From Drosophila persimilis (lineage: Eukaryota; Arthropoda; Insecta; Diptera; Drosophilidae), in assembly GCF_003286085.1 (NCBI RefSeq), contig NW_020825288.1:12400001-12464000 (forward strand): a stretch of DNA of 64,000 nt, given 5' to 3'. The notes beneath the pieces were generated by a model. That model worked only from the letters and a program-made list of their open reading frames with translations, ran no database searches and was not told the DNA's origin. A program made the translations under genes and the position numbers. Positions within the stretch are counted from its first letter, which is position 1, and each line of letters begins with the position of its first letter. Positions 1 through 9,944 of the stretch are shown here, in pieces.

Positions 1-79
1 GTCGGTTAAATGTCGTCCATTCCGTCGGTATTCATTTTTGGCAGCGCAATTTGATTTTTGATCTGAGAGTCCTCTAGTT

Positions 80-754
80 TTAGAAGGGCGCGCCATAGCT
101 GCCGCCGGGCCTCGAGGGTGCGCCATATGAACCGGATGGGGGGCCGCTTGGGTAACCACCGCCACCACCACCGCCGCCGCCCTGCTGGGTGCTCTGCTGG
201 GCGAACTGGGCAACCTGGATGGCCTGACGGACGCCTTCAAGATCGATGCCGACCACACGACCACCACCACCACCTCCGCCGGGCGCACCGTAGCTGCTCG
301 AGGGAGGAGCACCGTAGCTGCTCGACGGACCGCTTGGGTAGCCACCGCCACCACCACCACCTCCACCACCTCCACCGCCGCCTCCCTGCTTGCTCTCCTC
401 ATTCAGCAGGATCTGGCGGACCTGCTCCAACAGCGCGGGATCAACATTCTGGCCCTCGGATGTCTGGAAGCCACCGCTGACGGCCTGGAAGCCGCCGCCG
501 CCACCACCGCCGCCGCCGCCAAAAGAGGAGCCGCCGCCGCCAAATGAGGAACCGCCAAACGAGGAGCCGCCGCCACCGCCACCGCCTCCACGGGGATAGT
601 TGTAGCCCGATGGGGGCTCCGCAGCGGCCAGCGCAGCTAGGGCGAACACTAAGAACTGCAATGCAAGGTAATGATGGTAATGGTAATCCAATTGTTCCAC
701 AATCCGCTTGGTCGGTCCTCTGGTCATCCTACTTACCACTGAGAAGGAGTTCAT
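80..754 (-). CDS. Glycine-rich secreted/cuticle-like protein
   Basis: Two coding exons on the minus strand: 737-754 (MNSFSV) and 80-655, joined across an 81-bp intron with a GTAAGT donor and a TTGCAG acceptor. The product is about 197 aa. A hydrophobic signal peptide (FLVFALAALAAAE) is created by the splice, which is why this start is preferred over reading straight through. The mature protein has long poly-Gly tracts separated by GYPSGPSSSYGAP-type blocks and two short charged helices (around VDPALLEQVRQILL and IDLEGVRQAIQ). This is the composition of insect cuticle or silk-like structural proteins, and such proteins are exported to the extracellular matrix. Inference: a structural cuticle or matrix protein. 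I do not recognise a specific named orthologue. The Gly tracts are GGN codon runs and will vary in length between alleles. Confidence 0.8.
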   Translation of the reverse strand: MNSFSVVSRMTRGPTKRIVEQLDYHYHHYLALQFLVFALAALAAAEPPSGYNYPRGGGGGGGGSSFGGSSFGGGGSSFGGGGGGGGGGFQAVSGGFQTSEGQNVDPALLEQVRQILLNEESKQGGGGGGGGGGGGGGGYPSGPSSSYGAPPSSSYGAPGGGGGGGRVVGIDLEGVRQAIQVAQFAQQSTQQGGGGGGGGGYPSGPPSGSYGAPSRPGGSYGAPF

Positions 755-837
755 AGCCACGAGTTTTGTGTGTGTGGGGGAGAGAAGTGAAGTAAAATGA
801 TAAAGTAAATTTAGTTGCTTTCGAGTGGGGAACCAGC

Positions 838-878
838 GACTGAATGCATCTCGAATGCCCGGACGGGCCCTCTTTATA
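838..878 (-). promoter_or_regulatory. TATA box and initiator of the glycine-rich gene
   Basis: On the minus strand TATAAA lies at 878-873, followed by an initiator-like TCAGTC at 843-838, about 85-90 bp upstream of the ATG at 754. The TATA-to-initiator spacing (about 37 bp) is slightly longer than the usual 30, so the true start may be a few bases away. A TATA promoter fits a regulated, tissue-specific cuticle-type gene rather than a housekeeping one. Confidence 0.6.
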
Positions 879-973
879 CCCATCGTCGTGGTCGTCGTCG
901 TCGTTGTCGTCGTTTTCTTCGCTTGGGGTTTTCGTTTCGCTATCTTCGGCAACATCATTATCGCCGACACTCG

Positions 974-979
974 CACACA

Positions 980-1011
<32 letters not shown>
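974..1011. repeat. (CA)n microsatellite
   Basis: About 18 uninterrupted CA units just upstream of the promoter of the glycine-rich gene. It produces spurious Thr-His and Cys-Val reading frames on both strands. Confidence 0.95.
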
Positions 1012-1016
<5 letters not shown>

Positions 1017-1019
1017 TAG

Positions 1020-4000
1020 TGGGGGGCACGGTACCTTCATCTTCAACTCGTTTTGGGGCAGAAGACGACGGCGCCTTGGCCAACTCCAACTCCATCTTCT
1101 TCTCCCAGCAGCAGCTCCTCAGTCCCCACTGCCCATTGCTTCGATGCATGTTGTTGTTGTGCTTCTCACAATAAAACAAAAATTTCCAAATGGCAAAAAG
1201 AAGAAATACACAAAGCTGAAACAAAAATAAAACAAAATAAAATAAAATGTCGCTAACGATTTTGGTATTTGAAATTTTCTTTGGCACTTTTCCTTCGATT
1301 CGCTTTTCCCGGCCAAACATCGAGACATCGTCGACATCGTCGGGTTGACTTGCGACATAGCCCCTGGACCAGGAAGTGATTTTTCCCAACGCGATTGATC
1401 TGTAGGGTAAATAACCTGACAGACGAGGCATCCAGCAGGACCCATGCCCAGTCTCACAGTGGTTAAATTATAAATATTTTGCAATAAAGGACGGCGACGC
1501 TCCTTTGGTTCCCATGACGAAACATCATTTCAGATTTCCCGTTGCCCTATGGCAATTCAAATTACGAATGCAATTGTCTTCCAACTCCCTAAAGAAAAGT
1601 GTGGAGGATGCATGTGCATCGTACAGTACATCCACATCCCCATCTCCATCTCCACCGCCCCATCGCCCCGTCGCTTCAGCGCAACGATTACGAAATGGAC
1701 TGTGACTGGGAAAGACAAAGAAAGAGAAGATGGGTGTATAATACGTATAATCTCCAAGTGGAGCAGTAGGGCTCTGGCACGACGGCACAGGGCATATAAT
1801 TAATGTTTCCCAAGGAGTTGAATTAAATTTACATTTACATACAGAGAGACAGTGTGAGGCTTAACCATCAAAGCCAGATCTGCTACAAAAAGAAGTTTAA
1901 AGACCTCAAACAAATGCCAATTTTCGTTTCCATTTCACTTTCGCACTCGCATTGCGTGAGTCACAAAAGGGAGCGAAGCTGATGATTATGAAACCGATCT
2001 GACCTCCAAATGAAACCAGAAATCTGTGAATTCTTGCAGAAGTGAAAGAAGTCTCCATGGGAATCCATTATGTCAGCAGATGCTCCTGTACGCCGTCTGA
2101 GGGAAGGCCCTCAACTCTCCGAAAGACAAAACTACTACAAAATGAAACTGAATCAAACTGGCAGTAAATTCAAGTAAATGAGGTTTATCTACCATCGCAT
2201 CTCCCTCCCCTCTTTCCGTACATTCGAGTACTTTCGCGGAGCTGTAACCAAATCCTACTCTGGAGCATTGGCTAAGGGCGCGTTAGCCCCTTGAAACAGC
2301 ATTCATGCTCCAAAGTGAAGGACTTTGCGGCGTGCTTCGTTGCGTGGCCGGGGCGCGATCTGCAATTAGAGTTGGGGGCAACAATGAGATGAAAGTCAAC
2401 ACTTAACACTCAACAGCAGCAGCAGCAGACGCAGACGCTAAATCATTTTCGAGTCTTGGTCTGTTTTGATCAGCTGTGGCGCTGTGGCGTTGTGGCGCTG
2501 GGGCTGCCACTGCCACTGTCCGGGACTGTCATTCGAGCCGTTAATTTGGTTTATTGTGGCCTGTCTTAAGACGAAGACGAAGATGAAGGTCTCTCCCTCC
2601 CAGCTGATGTCGTAATTCACTTTTTATTTTGTCGGTCTTTACTTTCTGCCATGTAATTGGAGTAACAGTTGTAAGGTCGCATTCGAAGACAGGTTCAGGG
2701 ATGTACTCCCCCCATGTCTGAACTACACATATTTACACTGAACCCATCACTCGATTCGCTTCTGCGTCTATTTTTACACGCTTTTTGCAACTTTAATGAA
2801 CCTCAACCTCTTTATTATACTCGAAGGCATATCTCAACAAATCCATCATTAACACGTCGTCTACTAGGTCAGCGCCGGATAGCAGACAGTAGACAGCAGA
2901 CACCAGACAGCAATGATTTGGCTGTGGCGGTGGTTGCTATTTTCTGTTTTCCCAGCTTTGGCTCAAACAGAAACTCATTATTCGTGCGTAATTGTTATGA
3001 CACTATAATTGGGCCGACTCGGGCAGAGCCAGAGAGCACTAGCAAAAGCTGGCAATAGACATTTGCCGGGCAGACGCGCATAAATTTTCAAAATAAAATC
3101 GATTCGAATGTGGCAGACAACGCCCTGAATCCATTGCAATTGCCAAATATTGCGAATTTGAGCGATATTTTAGTAAAAAGCATTGTGACTAGATGTGGCT
3201 TGGATTTGATTTTGTCTCGATTATCCTTGGGCTCCATCTCGTCGCATCACGGCGACACGTTTAACAGCTGGCGTATACGCAACATTAGAGACGACTCCAT
3301 TCAGCCTTCTTTTTCGCAGTTTTCGCATTTGCAGTTTCTGATATCTTCAGGTGCATGCATCGTTGTCCATTTGAACATGCTAATCGACACCGAAACCTCT
3401 GCGCAGCAGCTGTGGCAGAGATGCGCACAAAAAGATTCCAGGCATATGATTAATGTTAAAGAGGAGGCCATTTTTCAAAGATGTGTATAAGGAGGGGAGA
3501 AAAAAAACTGACTATTCAAGCCTATTGATGACAGACAGAATCCGAGAGTATGACAAAAGTGTAATTGCTGGCTGGGGGATGAAGATGAGTGCGCAAAATG
3601 TTTGGTACCCAGGGCATACGCGTACATAGGCTGGCCATCGCTCCCCCCTCACATATCCAAGTTACATAAGGCGCCAACGCAGAAGAGTCCCCCGCTTCCC
3701 CAGCAGCTGGAGGCACTGGCAGTAGCAATAGTCAAAGCAATAACCTCATCGTCATCGTCATCCGCAGACATATCCACAGCCACAGCTGAGCCGAAAGCTG
3801 ATGATCATCGGAGGCACCGTCTCCTATGGGCCACCTCTCCCTCTGCACCTCCACTCCTCTGGATGTCTCGCCATCATGGGCCAAGTGACGCTTCTGTCGT
3901 TTCCTCGAAAGAGACAAAACAAGTTTTTGGTGTGTGTCCAACGGCAGCGTGTGCTCCTAGCTTTATGTAAGTCAAGCGCGGAGACCGAGACCAACCATCC

Positions 4001-5298
4001 ACCATCCAGCGGCATTCGGGCAGATGAGTAGACGGACGACGACGGTGCCGGAGGCGGCGGCGGCGGAGAAATTGCAATGCATATGCAATGCGAACCGAAA
4101 AACTAGGCAAAAACCGAAACGAGACACAAGAAAAGATGCAACATGGAAAAGCTGCAATTGAATGGGAAATTGCCGCGACACGTTTTTCGCCAAAGTCTGG
4201 AGCTGGGGGGGAGCTGTGGGAGCTGGTGACCGGTCGTTGGCGGTGTGGTGTCGATGACGATGGCAGTGTCTGAGTTGAGTTTGTTTTCCGCCTAAAAAGA
4301 GAAACATGTCCATACATGGGTGCGGGACAGGATGGGTCTGGGCCTGGGTGCTGTGCTGTGCTGCAGTTCTGCGAGCCAAGAGCCAACTTTAGCCTTTCGG
4401 GGTGCTAACCATTTGCTCAGCTTATGCAAAGCTCCTCAGCTGTTCAATTGTGGGGCCTTGCTGTTGCAACACCTCCAGATACTCGCAGACGGACCTAGCC
4501 ACTGGACTGTGATCCACTCGCCATGTGGCCGCCACTTAGATGCCCCATTCATTCTCAAGGCACCATCGGCAGCAGCCGGCAGTCAAAAGTAAAAGTTCAA
4601 ATGTGCAGCCAGCGGGGGGAATGAATGAATCTATCGAAAATCGAACCGCCGGCTGCTTGCTCATTTGGCCACAGTAATTATGCCACGATTTTGCATGGCC
4701 AGAGCCCAGCTCATCTTCTTTCTGTTTTTCGGTGTTTCTTCTTTCTCGTTTGGCAAATGCGTAAAGTGGCAAAGCAGAAAAAATATAAATGTTTTTACGA
4801 GACGGGTCTAAATGAGTTAATTAGGTTTTGCTGTAGAGTGCGGCCAGCGAGTGGTCTTAAGACCCACACTTGGCCATGGGCACTGCCAAGAAAGAGTAGG
4901 GGCAACGAAGCGGAAGGAAGAGAAATAAACATGCATATGCTCGCTAAAGGAATGTCTTAAATCATATTACCAGACTAACTGCAGAGGAGTTTTCTAAAAG
5001 AAAAAAAACCGTCATCACATTATATTTTCAAAGTACCATAGGATCGGAAATGAAAAATTAAAAAATAAACGGCTAAAAAACAACTCAATTCCCAAATGTC
5101 AATTTGACACATATTTTACTGGAATTCTACAAGTAAATCTACATATCTGTCTGGCGCCGCCACAACCATCTGCACGCCTATCGAATGCTCTATCGACAAG
5201 CCGCGGAAAGCAAAAAAGTTGTTATCGAAACCCAATTTATTTATTCTAGCCGGATAAGGACACAGCTGCAGAAAACGGGAATATTTCTTTTGATTTAA
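1020..5298. other. Intergenic region without a supported gene
   Basis: No reading frame here has a signal peptide, a domain, or splice-compatible neighbours. It holds short A/T-rich runs, CAG/GCAGAC repeats (about 2412-2440) and small low-complexity ORFs. Regulatory content is likely but nothing specific is supported. Confidence 0.6.
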
Positions 5299-5400
5299 TG
5301 TCACATGTTACTTTTGGGAGGGATGCGGCGCAGAAAGCACGACGATTTTGTATGTTTTAGTGTTACATGTTGAATTTGGGAGGGATGTGGAGCAGAAATG
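5299..5400. repeat. Imperfect tandem duplication
   Basis: Two units about 61 bp apart share TGTTAC/ACATGTT followed by TTTGGGAGGGATG(C/T)GG and GCAGAAA. It lies just 3' of the COX7A-like gene. No coding meaning is seen. Confidence 0.6.
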
Positions 5401-5480
5401 GTTGATTTAAGTGTCGCATTTTTTGATGACAGTCGTGGCACTTGTGTTGACTATCTGCATGTGTAAGTCGTTTATATACG

Positions 5481-5884
5481 TTAATTAAATATTATATATC
5501 CAAGCCAAAGCCAGACATCGCCCAAGATGCCTATGATGGCTAGGACCCAAGTCAGCCTATATAGAATGTTGTCCATGGGTCCGCCCTTGAGGAACACCGG
5601 CTTTCCATTGTTCTCCTGATATTGCCTCTGCAACTTGGCTATCTTCGGCGAGAGCTTGCCCTTGATTTTCTTCTGAGCCTGCATCAGGGAACCAGTTTGA
5701 AACAACCGCGGGGTCGCAAACACCTGCGGGGTCGCAAACATCCGCGGGGTAGCATACAGCGGAGACAACACTTGGGACCGGCGGAGCAACGGCTGTCAGA
5801 ATACAAATTTGAAATATTTAACATTTCCCAAAATTGTATATTCAATTTACTTACGCGCAAGGAAAGTAACAAATTTCTTTGCAT
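5481..5884 (-). CDS. COX7A-like cytochrome c oxidase subunit (diverged paralogue)
   Basis: Coding exons 5855-5884 (MQRNLLLSLR) and 5481-5792, joined by a 62-bp intron with a GTAAGT donor and a CTGACAG acceptor, in phase; the product is 113 aa. The C-terminal half carries the COX7A signature (GKPVFLKGG, then DNILYRLT) followed by one membrane helix (WVLAIIGILGDVWLWLGYI). COX7A is a small single-pass subunit of respiratory complex IV in the inner mitochondrial membrane. The N-terminal region holds a tandem heptad-like repeat (YATPRMF / FATPQVF / FATPRLF) not seen in the ordinary COX7A at 10373. Drosophila commonly keeps testis-biased duplicates of OXPHOS subunits; whether this is one is inference. 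A conserved frame, clean splice sites and an intact motif argue against a pseudogene. Confidence 0.78.
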
Positions 5885-6179
5885 TTTGTTGAATAATTTT
5901 TTTTTAGACTTTATCGAATGAGATATTGTTTGCTACTGAAGGCGAGTTGACAAAATTTGGGATCGTTAGCGAAGTATATAGTGAAAAGCCTACTTTATCT
6001 TTGAATTTGATTTTGAAATTTAAACATAAACGACCAATGCCTTTTAGAATTGAGGAAATGTTTGTTATCCTATTCTCCAATGAATGCAGAAACCAGCCAG
6101 TCTCTGCTTCAACGGATACCTATTGACCAGAAACAATGTCGTTACATTACCTAAAATTAGCATATCTTGTAAAAAATTT

Positions 6180-6400
6180 ATGTATAAATTTGATAAAAAT
6201 ATGTTTTCAGGGATGAGGGTCCCTAGTCATGACTAGGTCATCTTTTTCGCTCATTGAAGCCATAGAAAATATAATGGCCAATACATGGCCATAATCAAGT
6301 ATAAAATTGATTCATCAATGGGATAAAGTTATGTGAGCATGGTTGAAAGTTCTATCTTGCTGGTAATATTCGACGGAATAAAGAATTGAGCAATTGGATA
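6180..6400 (+). repeat. Dispersed repeat family, partial copy
   Basis: The stretch with ATTCATCAATGGGATAAAGTTATGTG and GGTAATATTCGACGGAATA (quoted in parts) is recognisably similar to segments at about 35200-35350, 35080-35150 and 43900-43990. It is non-coding and probably a decayed non-autonomous transposon. Confidence 0.55.
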
Positions 6401-6409
6401 CTCTTTTGT

Positions 6410-6793
6410 TTATGCTACTGTTGTATGAGCAAAAGGCAACTCCTGGGCAGCTCCTGGGGCAGCGACTTGTGGAGCTTGGCGCCCCACGGCACGGACGAAA
6501 GACGCAATGGCCCTACGCATACGCATACTGATATGTCCATCTCCACGTCGTCCGCGTACCCCAGCGTTCTTGCCTCCAGGGATAACGCGTCCCCCAGCGT
6601 TGCCGCCTCCAGGGGTTCCGCGTCCACGGGCTCCACGTCCATTGGCGGCTCCAGCACCAAAGGCTCCACGTCCATTGGCACCAACACCAAAGGCACCACG
6701 AGCGATGCCACCACGTCCACGTCCAGAGAAATAATTAATAACCGTATGTGGCATCTGGAATAATATAAAAATTAATATCGGCACATATCGCAT
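6410..6793 (-). CDS. Putative Gly/Arg-rich ORF, copy 1
   Basis: A 127-aa reading frame starting MRYVPILIFILFQ, a plausible short signal peptide, followed by GRGRGG and repeated NGRGAFGAG/ANGRGARGRG units. A homologous frame exists at 50600-50923, where a block of about 34 residues is missing in frame and the C-terminus differs. The upstream end overlaps antisense LINE sequence, and a TTATTCCAG just before MPHT could instead be a splice acceptor with the real start elsewhere. I do not recognise the protein. It may be an orphan gene, an exon of one, or merely a GC-rich repeat with an open frame. Confidence 0.3.
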   Translation of the reverse strand: MRYVPILIFILFQMPHTVINYFSGRGRGGIARGAFGVGANGRGAFGAGAANGRGARGRGTPGGGNAGGRVIPGGKNAGVRGRRGDGHISMRMRRAIASFVRAVGRQAPQVAAPGAAQELPFAHTTVA

Positions 6794-7450
6794 CTCTATC
6801 GCCTACAAAATCGGAGAAAAGATTCAACAAAATCAACATCTAAGAACTGTAGAGGTTCACTACATTCCCGGACACGCTAATATCCCTCACAACACTTCAG
6901 TTGACGCAGCAGCGAAAGAAGCCCACAGACGAGGAAAATACACAGTGGTTAAATGGAACCTTAAAGACGCTATGTGTGAAATACACAGAATTTTAAAAGC
7001 AGAATGGGAGAGAATGGGTTTGCTAGTGTCAAGCACCGAGGTTACTGCTCGCTTTTCCCCTCAACATTATCCAAACCGTGGTTACTAAATTCTTAAAGTG
7101 ACGCTAAGAGAATCAACAGACTGCTTGGTGGTAACACATGGTAACATGCATGTAGTTATACATGCGATAGTATCGAAAACGCCTCGCATGTAATTTTCAA
7201 TTGTACCAAATAAAACACAAGGCAAAACTTTCCATCTCTAAGTTATTATTAAGATATTTACAAATTCTTTGAAAAAGAAAACAGCAGCGCGTACCAAACT
7301 AATTGACTTCATCGACGAAATTAATGTAAAGCTATAAACAGTACTCCAACATCTTCTATTCTTTGACTTGGCAATTTCCACCTTCAAAAGGCGGGCGGCA
7401 AAATAATCCCACGCTACTACACGGGTAGCATGGTAGCTTAAACCCTCAAA
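6435..7450 (+). repeat. Composite segment (Gly-rich ORF + LINE 3' end), copy 1
   Basis: Nearly identical, in the same orientation, to 50670-51556. Shared landmarks are GGCAACTCCTGGGCAGCTCC at the left, the RNase H fragment in the middle, and a right end at TAAACCCTCAAAA running into an A-rich stretch. It ends only about 44 bp before the PNKP start codon. Copy 1 has about 90 extra bases inside the Gly-rich ORF. No clear target-site duplication was seen. Confidence 0.85.
6770..7450 (+). mobile_element. 5'-truncated non-LTR retrotransposon, RNase H and 3' end
   Basis: Translation shows an RNase H-like segment (VEVHYIPGHANIPHNTSVDA, with the A-KEA that follows) and a downstream C-x3-C...H...C-type knuckle (CDSIENASHVIFNC), interrupted by stops. 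This is typical of the C-terminal end of RNase H-bearing LINEs (I, R1 and LOA clades). The sequence ends in an A-rich tail at about 7450. It lacks reverse transcriptase and is inactive. Confidence 0.65.
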
Positions 7451-7493
7451 AAAAGAATGTTGTTTACCTTTTTTATTTCCAAAAAACCAAGAT

Positions 7494-9062
7494 ATGTCGT
7501 TGGCTAAATACCTAAATCGATCCGTGGGCATAGAGGCTGTGTCGAGAACCTGCACCCTCAGGCCAACGGAAGCCGAACATAGCGCCATACGTTTGTCCGC
7601 GGGAGAGAACTTTGTGGGACGCAGCAAGGAAACCGGGATACGGGATTCGCGCTGCTCCAAGCAGCAGCTTCGATTGCAAGTGGACCCCAAGAGCTGTGGC
7701 ATTACCTTGAAGGTTCTGGGCATGAACCCGTGCGGCATTAACGGAGTGATGGTTATGCAGCACTCGGAATGCGCGCTGAAGCACGGCGATCTGGTGGAGA
7801 TTGTCTACGGCCGTCATGGCTACGAAGTCATATTTAGCCCTCCACCAGTGGATTCTACTGTGTCCGTCCCAGAGGAAGACGCACTAGCTGTGTCCGCATC
7901 TGCCACTGTGGAGGAGAAATGGGCTTCAGTATCCAATGGAAAATTGGTCATCTACACCAGCGCTGGAGTCGTGGCCTCCGGGAAAATTGCCGGCTACGAT
8001 ATGGACGGCACCATTATTAAGACAAAGTCGGGCAATGTATTCCCCAAGACCACGGACGACTGGCAGATTATCTTTCCAGAGGTGCCAGAGAAACTTAAAA
8101 AATTGCACAATGATGGCTTTAAGATCTGTTTCTTCACCAACCAGGCCGGTATTGCACGCGGCAAAGTATCCCTGGATGACTTCAAGGTCAAGATAAAGCT
8201 AATTGTTAAGAAGTTGGGTGTACCTATCCAAGTTTTCATAGCTATCGGCGGTGGATATTACCGCAAGCCGCTTCCCGGCATGTGGGAGCACCTCAAGAAC
8301 GAAATGAATGACGGGGTAGACATACAGCTGGACCGTTGCTTCTTTGTCGGCGATGCCGCTGGGAGACCCGAAATGGGCAAGGGAGCGACCAAGCAGCGCA
8401 AGGATCACTCGCTGGCCGATCGACTTTTCGCCTTCAACATTGGCCTCTCGTTCTACACACCAGAAGTACATTTCCTGGGCAAACGATTGGAGCAGTGGAA
8501 CAAGCCCGACTTTGATCCCACTTGCGTGCACGACCAAATAGCCCAGTTTGAGCCAAATGATGTCCACTTCGACGAGGACTCGTGTGAGATGATCATCATG
8601 GTCGGCCTGCCCGGATCTGGGAAGAGTCACTTCTGTGCCGAGGTGCTGCAGAGTCGCGGCTATGAAATTGTCAATGCAGACACCTTGGGCAGCACGCAGT
8701 CCTGTCTGAATACCTGCAAACGCTTGCTGAGCTCTGGAAAATCGTGTGTGGTGGACAATACCAATGTGGATGCAGCGTCCCGAAAAAAGTTCCTTGCCCT
8801 GGCAGGCGAGCTAAAAGTTCCCTGCCGCTGCTTTGTGATGAACGTGTCCACGGCTCAGGTTAAGCATAATATTGCCTTTCGCGAACTCTTGGAAACGCCG
8901 CACTCGCAAATCAGCGACATGGTCTTCAACATGATGAAGAAGAAGTACAAGGAACCGACGCTCGACGAAGGTTTCGCCACCATAAACAGAGTAAATTTTG
9001 TGCCGAAGTTTGTCGACGAGAAGGAAAAGAGGCTGTACAAGATGTATTTGGTGGAAAAGTAA
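7494..9062 (+). CDS. PNKP: Polynucleotide kinase 3'-phosphatase (PNKP)
   Basis: Intron-less, 522 aa. Domain order is that of metazoan PNKP. There is an N-terminal FHA-like domain (about 10-110, with GRSKETGIRD and CSKQQ), which in mammals binds phosphorylated XRCC1/XRCC4. A HAD-type 3'-DNA phosphatase follows, with the nucleophile motif DMDGT at residue 169 and FFTNQAGIARG downstream. Last is a P-loop 5'-kinase domain (GLPGSGKS at about 371, then VVDNTNVD). The enzyme restores 3'-OH/5'-phosphate ends during single- and double-strand break repair in the nucleus. The catalytic residues are present. The ATG at 7494 is preferred because the FHA domain starts soon after it. Its stop is 12 bp from that of the convergent Arl2 gene, so the 3' UTRs must overlap. 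A repeat-derived composite lies about 44 bp upstream of the start. Corresponds to D. melanogaster CG9601 (from memory). Confidence 0.95.
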   Translation: MSLAKYLNRSVGIEAVSRTCTLRPTEAEHSAIRLSAGENFVGRSKETGIRDSRCSKQQLRLQVDPKSCGITLKVLGMNPCGINGVMVMQHSECALKHGDLVEIVYGRHGYEVIFSPPPVDSTVSVPEEDALAVSASATVEEKWASVSNGKLVIYTSAGVVASGKIAGYDMDGTIIKTKSGNVFPKTTDDWQIIFPEVPEKLKKLHNDGFKICFFTNQAGIARGKVSLDDFKVKIKLIVKKLGVPIQVFIAIGGGYYRKPLPGMWEHLKNEMNDGVDIQLDRCFFVGDAAGRPEMGKGATKQRKDHSLADRLFAFNIGLSFYTPEVHFLGKRLEQWNKPDFDPTCVHDQIAQFEPNDVHFDEDSCEMIIMVGLPGSGKSHFCAEVLQSRGYEIVNADTLGSTQSCLNTCKRLLSSGKSCVVDNTNVDAASRKKFLALAGELKVPCRCFVMNVSTAQVKHNIAFRELLETPHSQISDMVFNMMKKKYKEPTLDEGFATINRVNFVPKFVDEKEKRLYKMYLVEK

Positions 9063-9074
9063 AACGATTCCGCT

Positions 9075-9753
9075 TTAATCTAATGTGAATATTCGCTTTG
9101 CAATGTCTCCAATGAGCCAGTCCATGGAGCTGAGCAGCTTCTCCCCAGTGACAGCGCTTACGCCAACCACCAGCCAGTGGTGAGTGGTGATGTCATCCAA
9201 ATGTAGTATCTACAAATTATGCCATTTAATGTTAATAAATAATATTTAATTTGACTAGTTTTCTCACCTCTTTGATTTCGTTCGAGTTAAGCGCCCCGGG
9301 CAGATCCTGTTTGTTGCAGAGCACCAGCAAGGTGGCTCCGGCCAGGCGTTCCTCCTCGAGGAGTACCTGCAGCTCCTGTCGGCACGAGTCCAGGCGCATC
9401 CGATCAGCACTGTCCACCACCCACACCAGGCCATCGGTGCACTCAAAGTAGTTGCGCCAGTAAGAGCGAAGAGAGCGCTGACCGCCCACATCCCACATGT
9501 TCAGGGTGTAGCCATTGTGCTCCAGTGTCTTGATGTTGAAGCCCAGAGTGGGCGAGATTTCGTCTATGGATTCGCCATTAAAGCGCTTCAGAATGGTTGT
9601 CTTTCCGGCATTGTCCAAACCGCTGCAAAAAAGCATAACAATGAATCACAACTTGTTTGGCTCGCCGCAAAGTTTCATTAAAACTCACAGCAGCAAAATG
9701 CGCATCTCCTTCTCCTTCTGTCGCATCTTTTTTAATACTGTGAGGAAGCCCAT
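9075..9753 (-). CDS. Arl2: ADP-ribosylation factor-like GTPase 2 (Arl2 / Arf84F)
   Basis: Three coding exons: 9689-9753, 9268-9622 and 9075-9209, with GTGAGT/GTGAGA donors and GCAG/TAG acceptors, all in phase; 184 aa, the usual Arl2 length. Visible GTPase motifs are the P-loop GLDNAGKTT (residues 23-31, its first codon split by intron 1), DVGGQ of switch II, and NKQD for guanine specificity. It begins [10 protein letters not shown], as Arl2 proteins do. Arl2 works with tubulin cofactor D in tubulin dimer assembly and in release of lipidated cargo. Between its start and COX7A lies a hairpin with ATCGATAG/CTATCGAT sites that may serve as a DREF-type promoter. Confidence 0.95.
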
Positions 9754-9844
9754 GGCGACTCCTGAGAGATATGATAGCCTACAAGCTATAAATTAACTAT
9801 AAAATCAGCAGCTGCTTATGTTTTGATTGAGTGTGAATTAGAGG

Positions 9845-9916
9845 TGTCAAACCATCAATGGCACCATCGATAGTATCGATGTTTTGGTGCTAGTTGCCAC
9901 TATCGATGGTTTGACA
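9845..9916. promoter_or_regulatory. Inverted repeat with DRE-like sites upstream of Arl2
   Basis: A perfect 12-bp inverted repeat (TGTCAAACCATC at 9845-9856 and its complement at 9905-9916) encloses nested CCATCGATAG, TATCGATG and CTATCGATGG elements. These are one base off the DREF site TATCGATA. Placed about 95-160 bp upstream of the Arl2 ATG, it is a plausible housekeeping promoter. Confidence 0.55.
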
Positions 9917-9944
9917 GCTCTAGTGAATACCCTCAAATTATACC

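Noticed and set aside
390..599. Plus-strand proline-rich ORF
   Set aside because: Mirror image of the poly-Gly codons of the minus-strand glycine-rich gene.
815..1431. Several ORFs with Thr-His or Cys-Val runs
   Set aside because: They translate the CA microsatellite in different frames.
3110..3490. 126-aa plus-strand ORF in the 1-5 kb interval
   Set aside because: Begins at GTG rather than ATG, shows no domain, signal peptide or splice partner; likely chance.
5116..5304. 62-aa minus-strand ORF 3' of the COX7A-like gene
   Set aside because: No motif, and it overlaps a tandem duplication; probably 3' flank.
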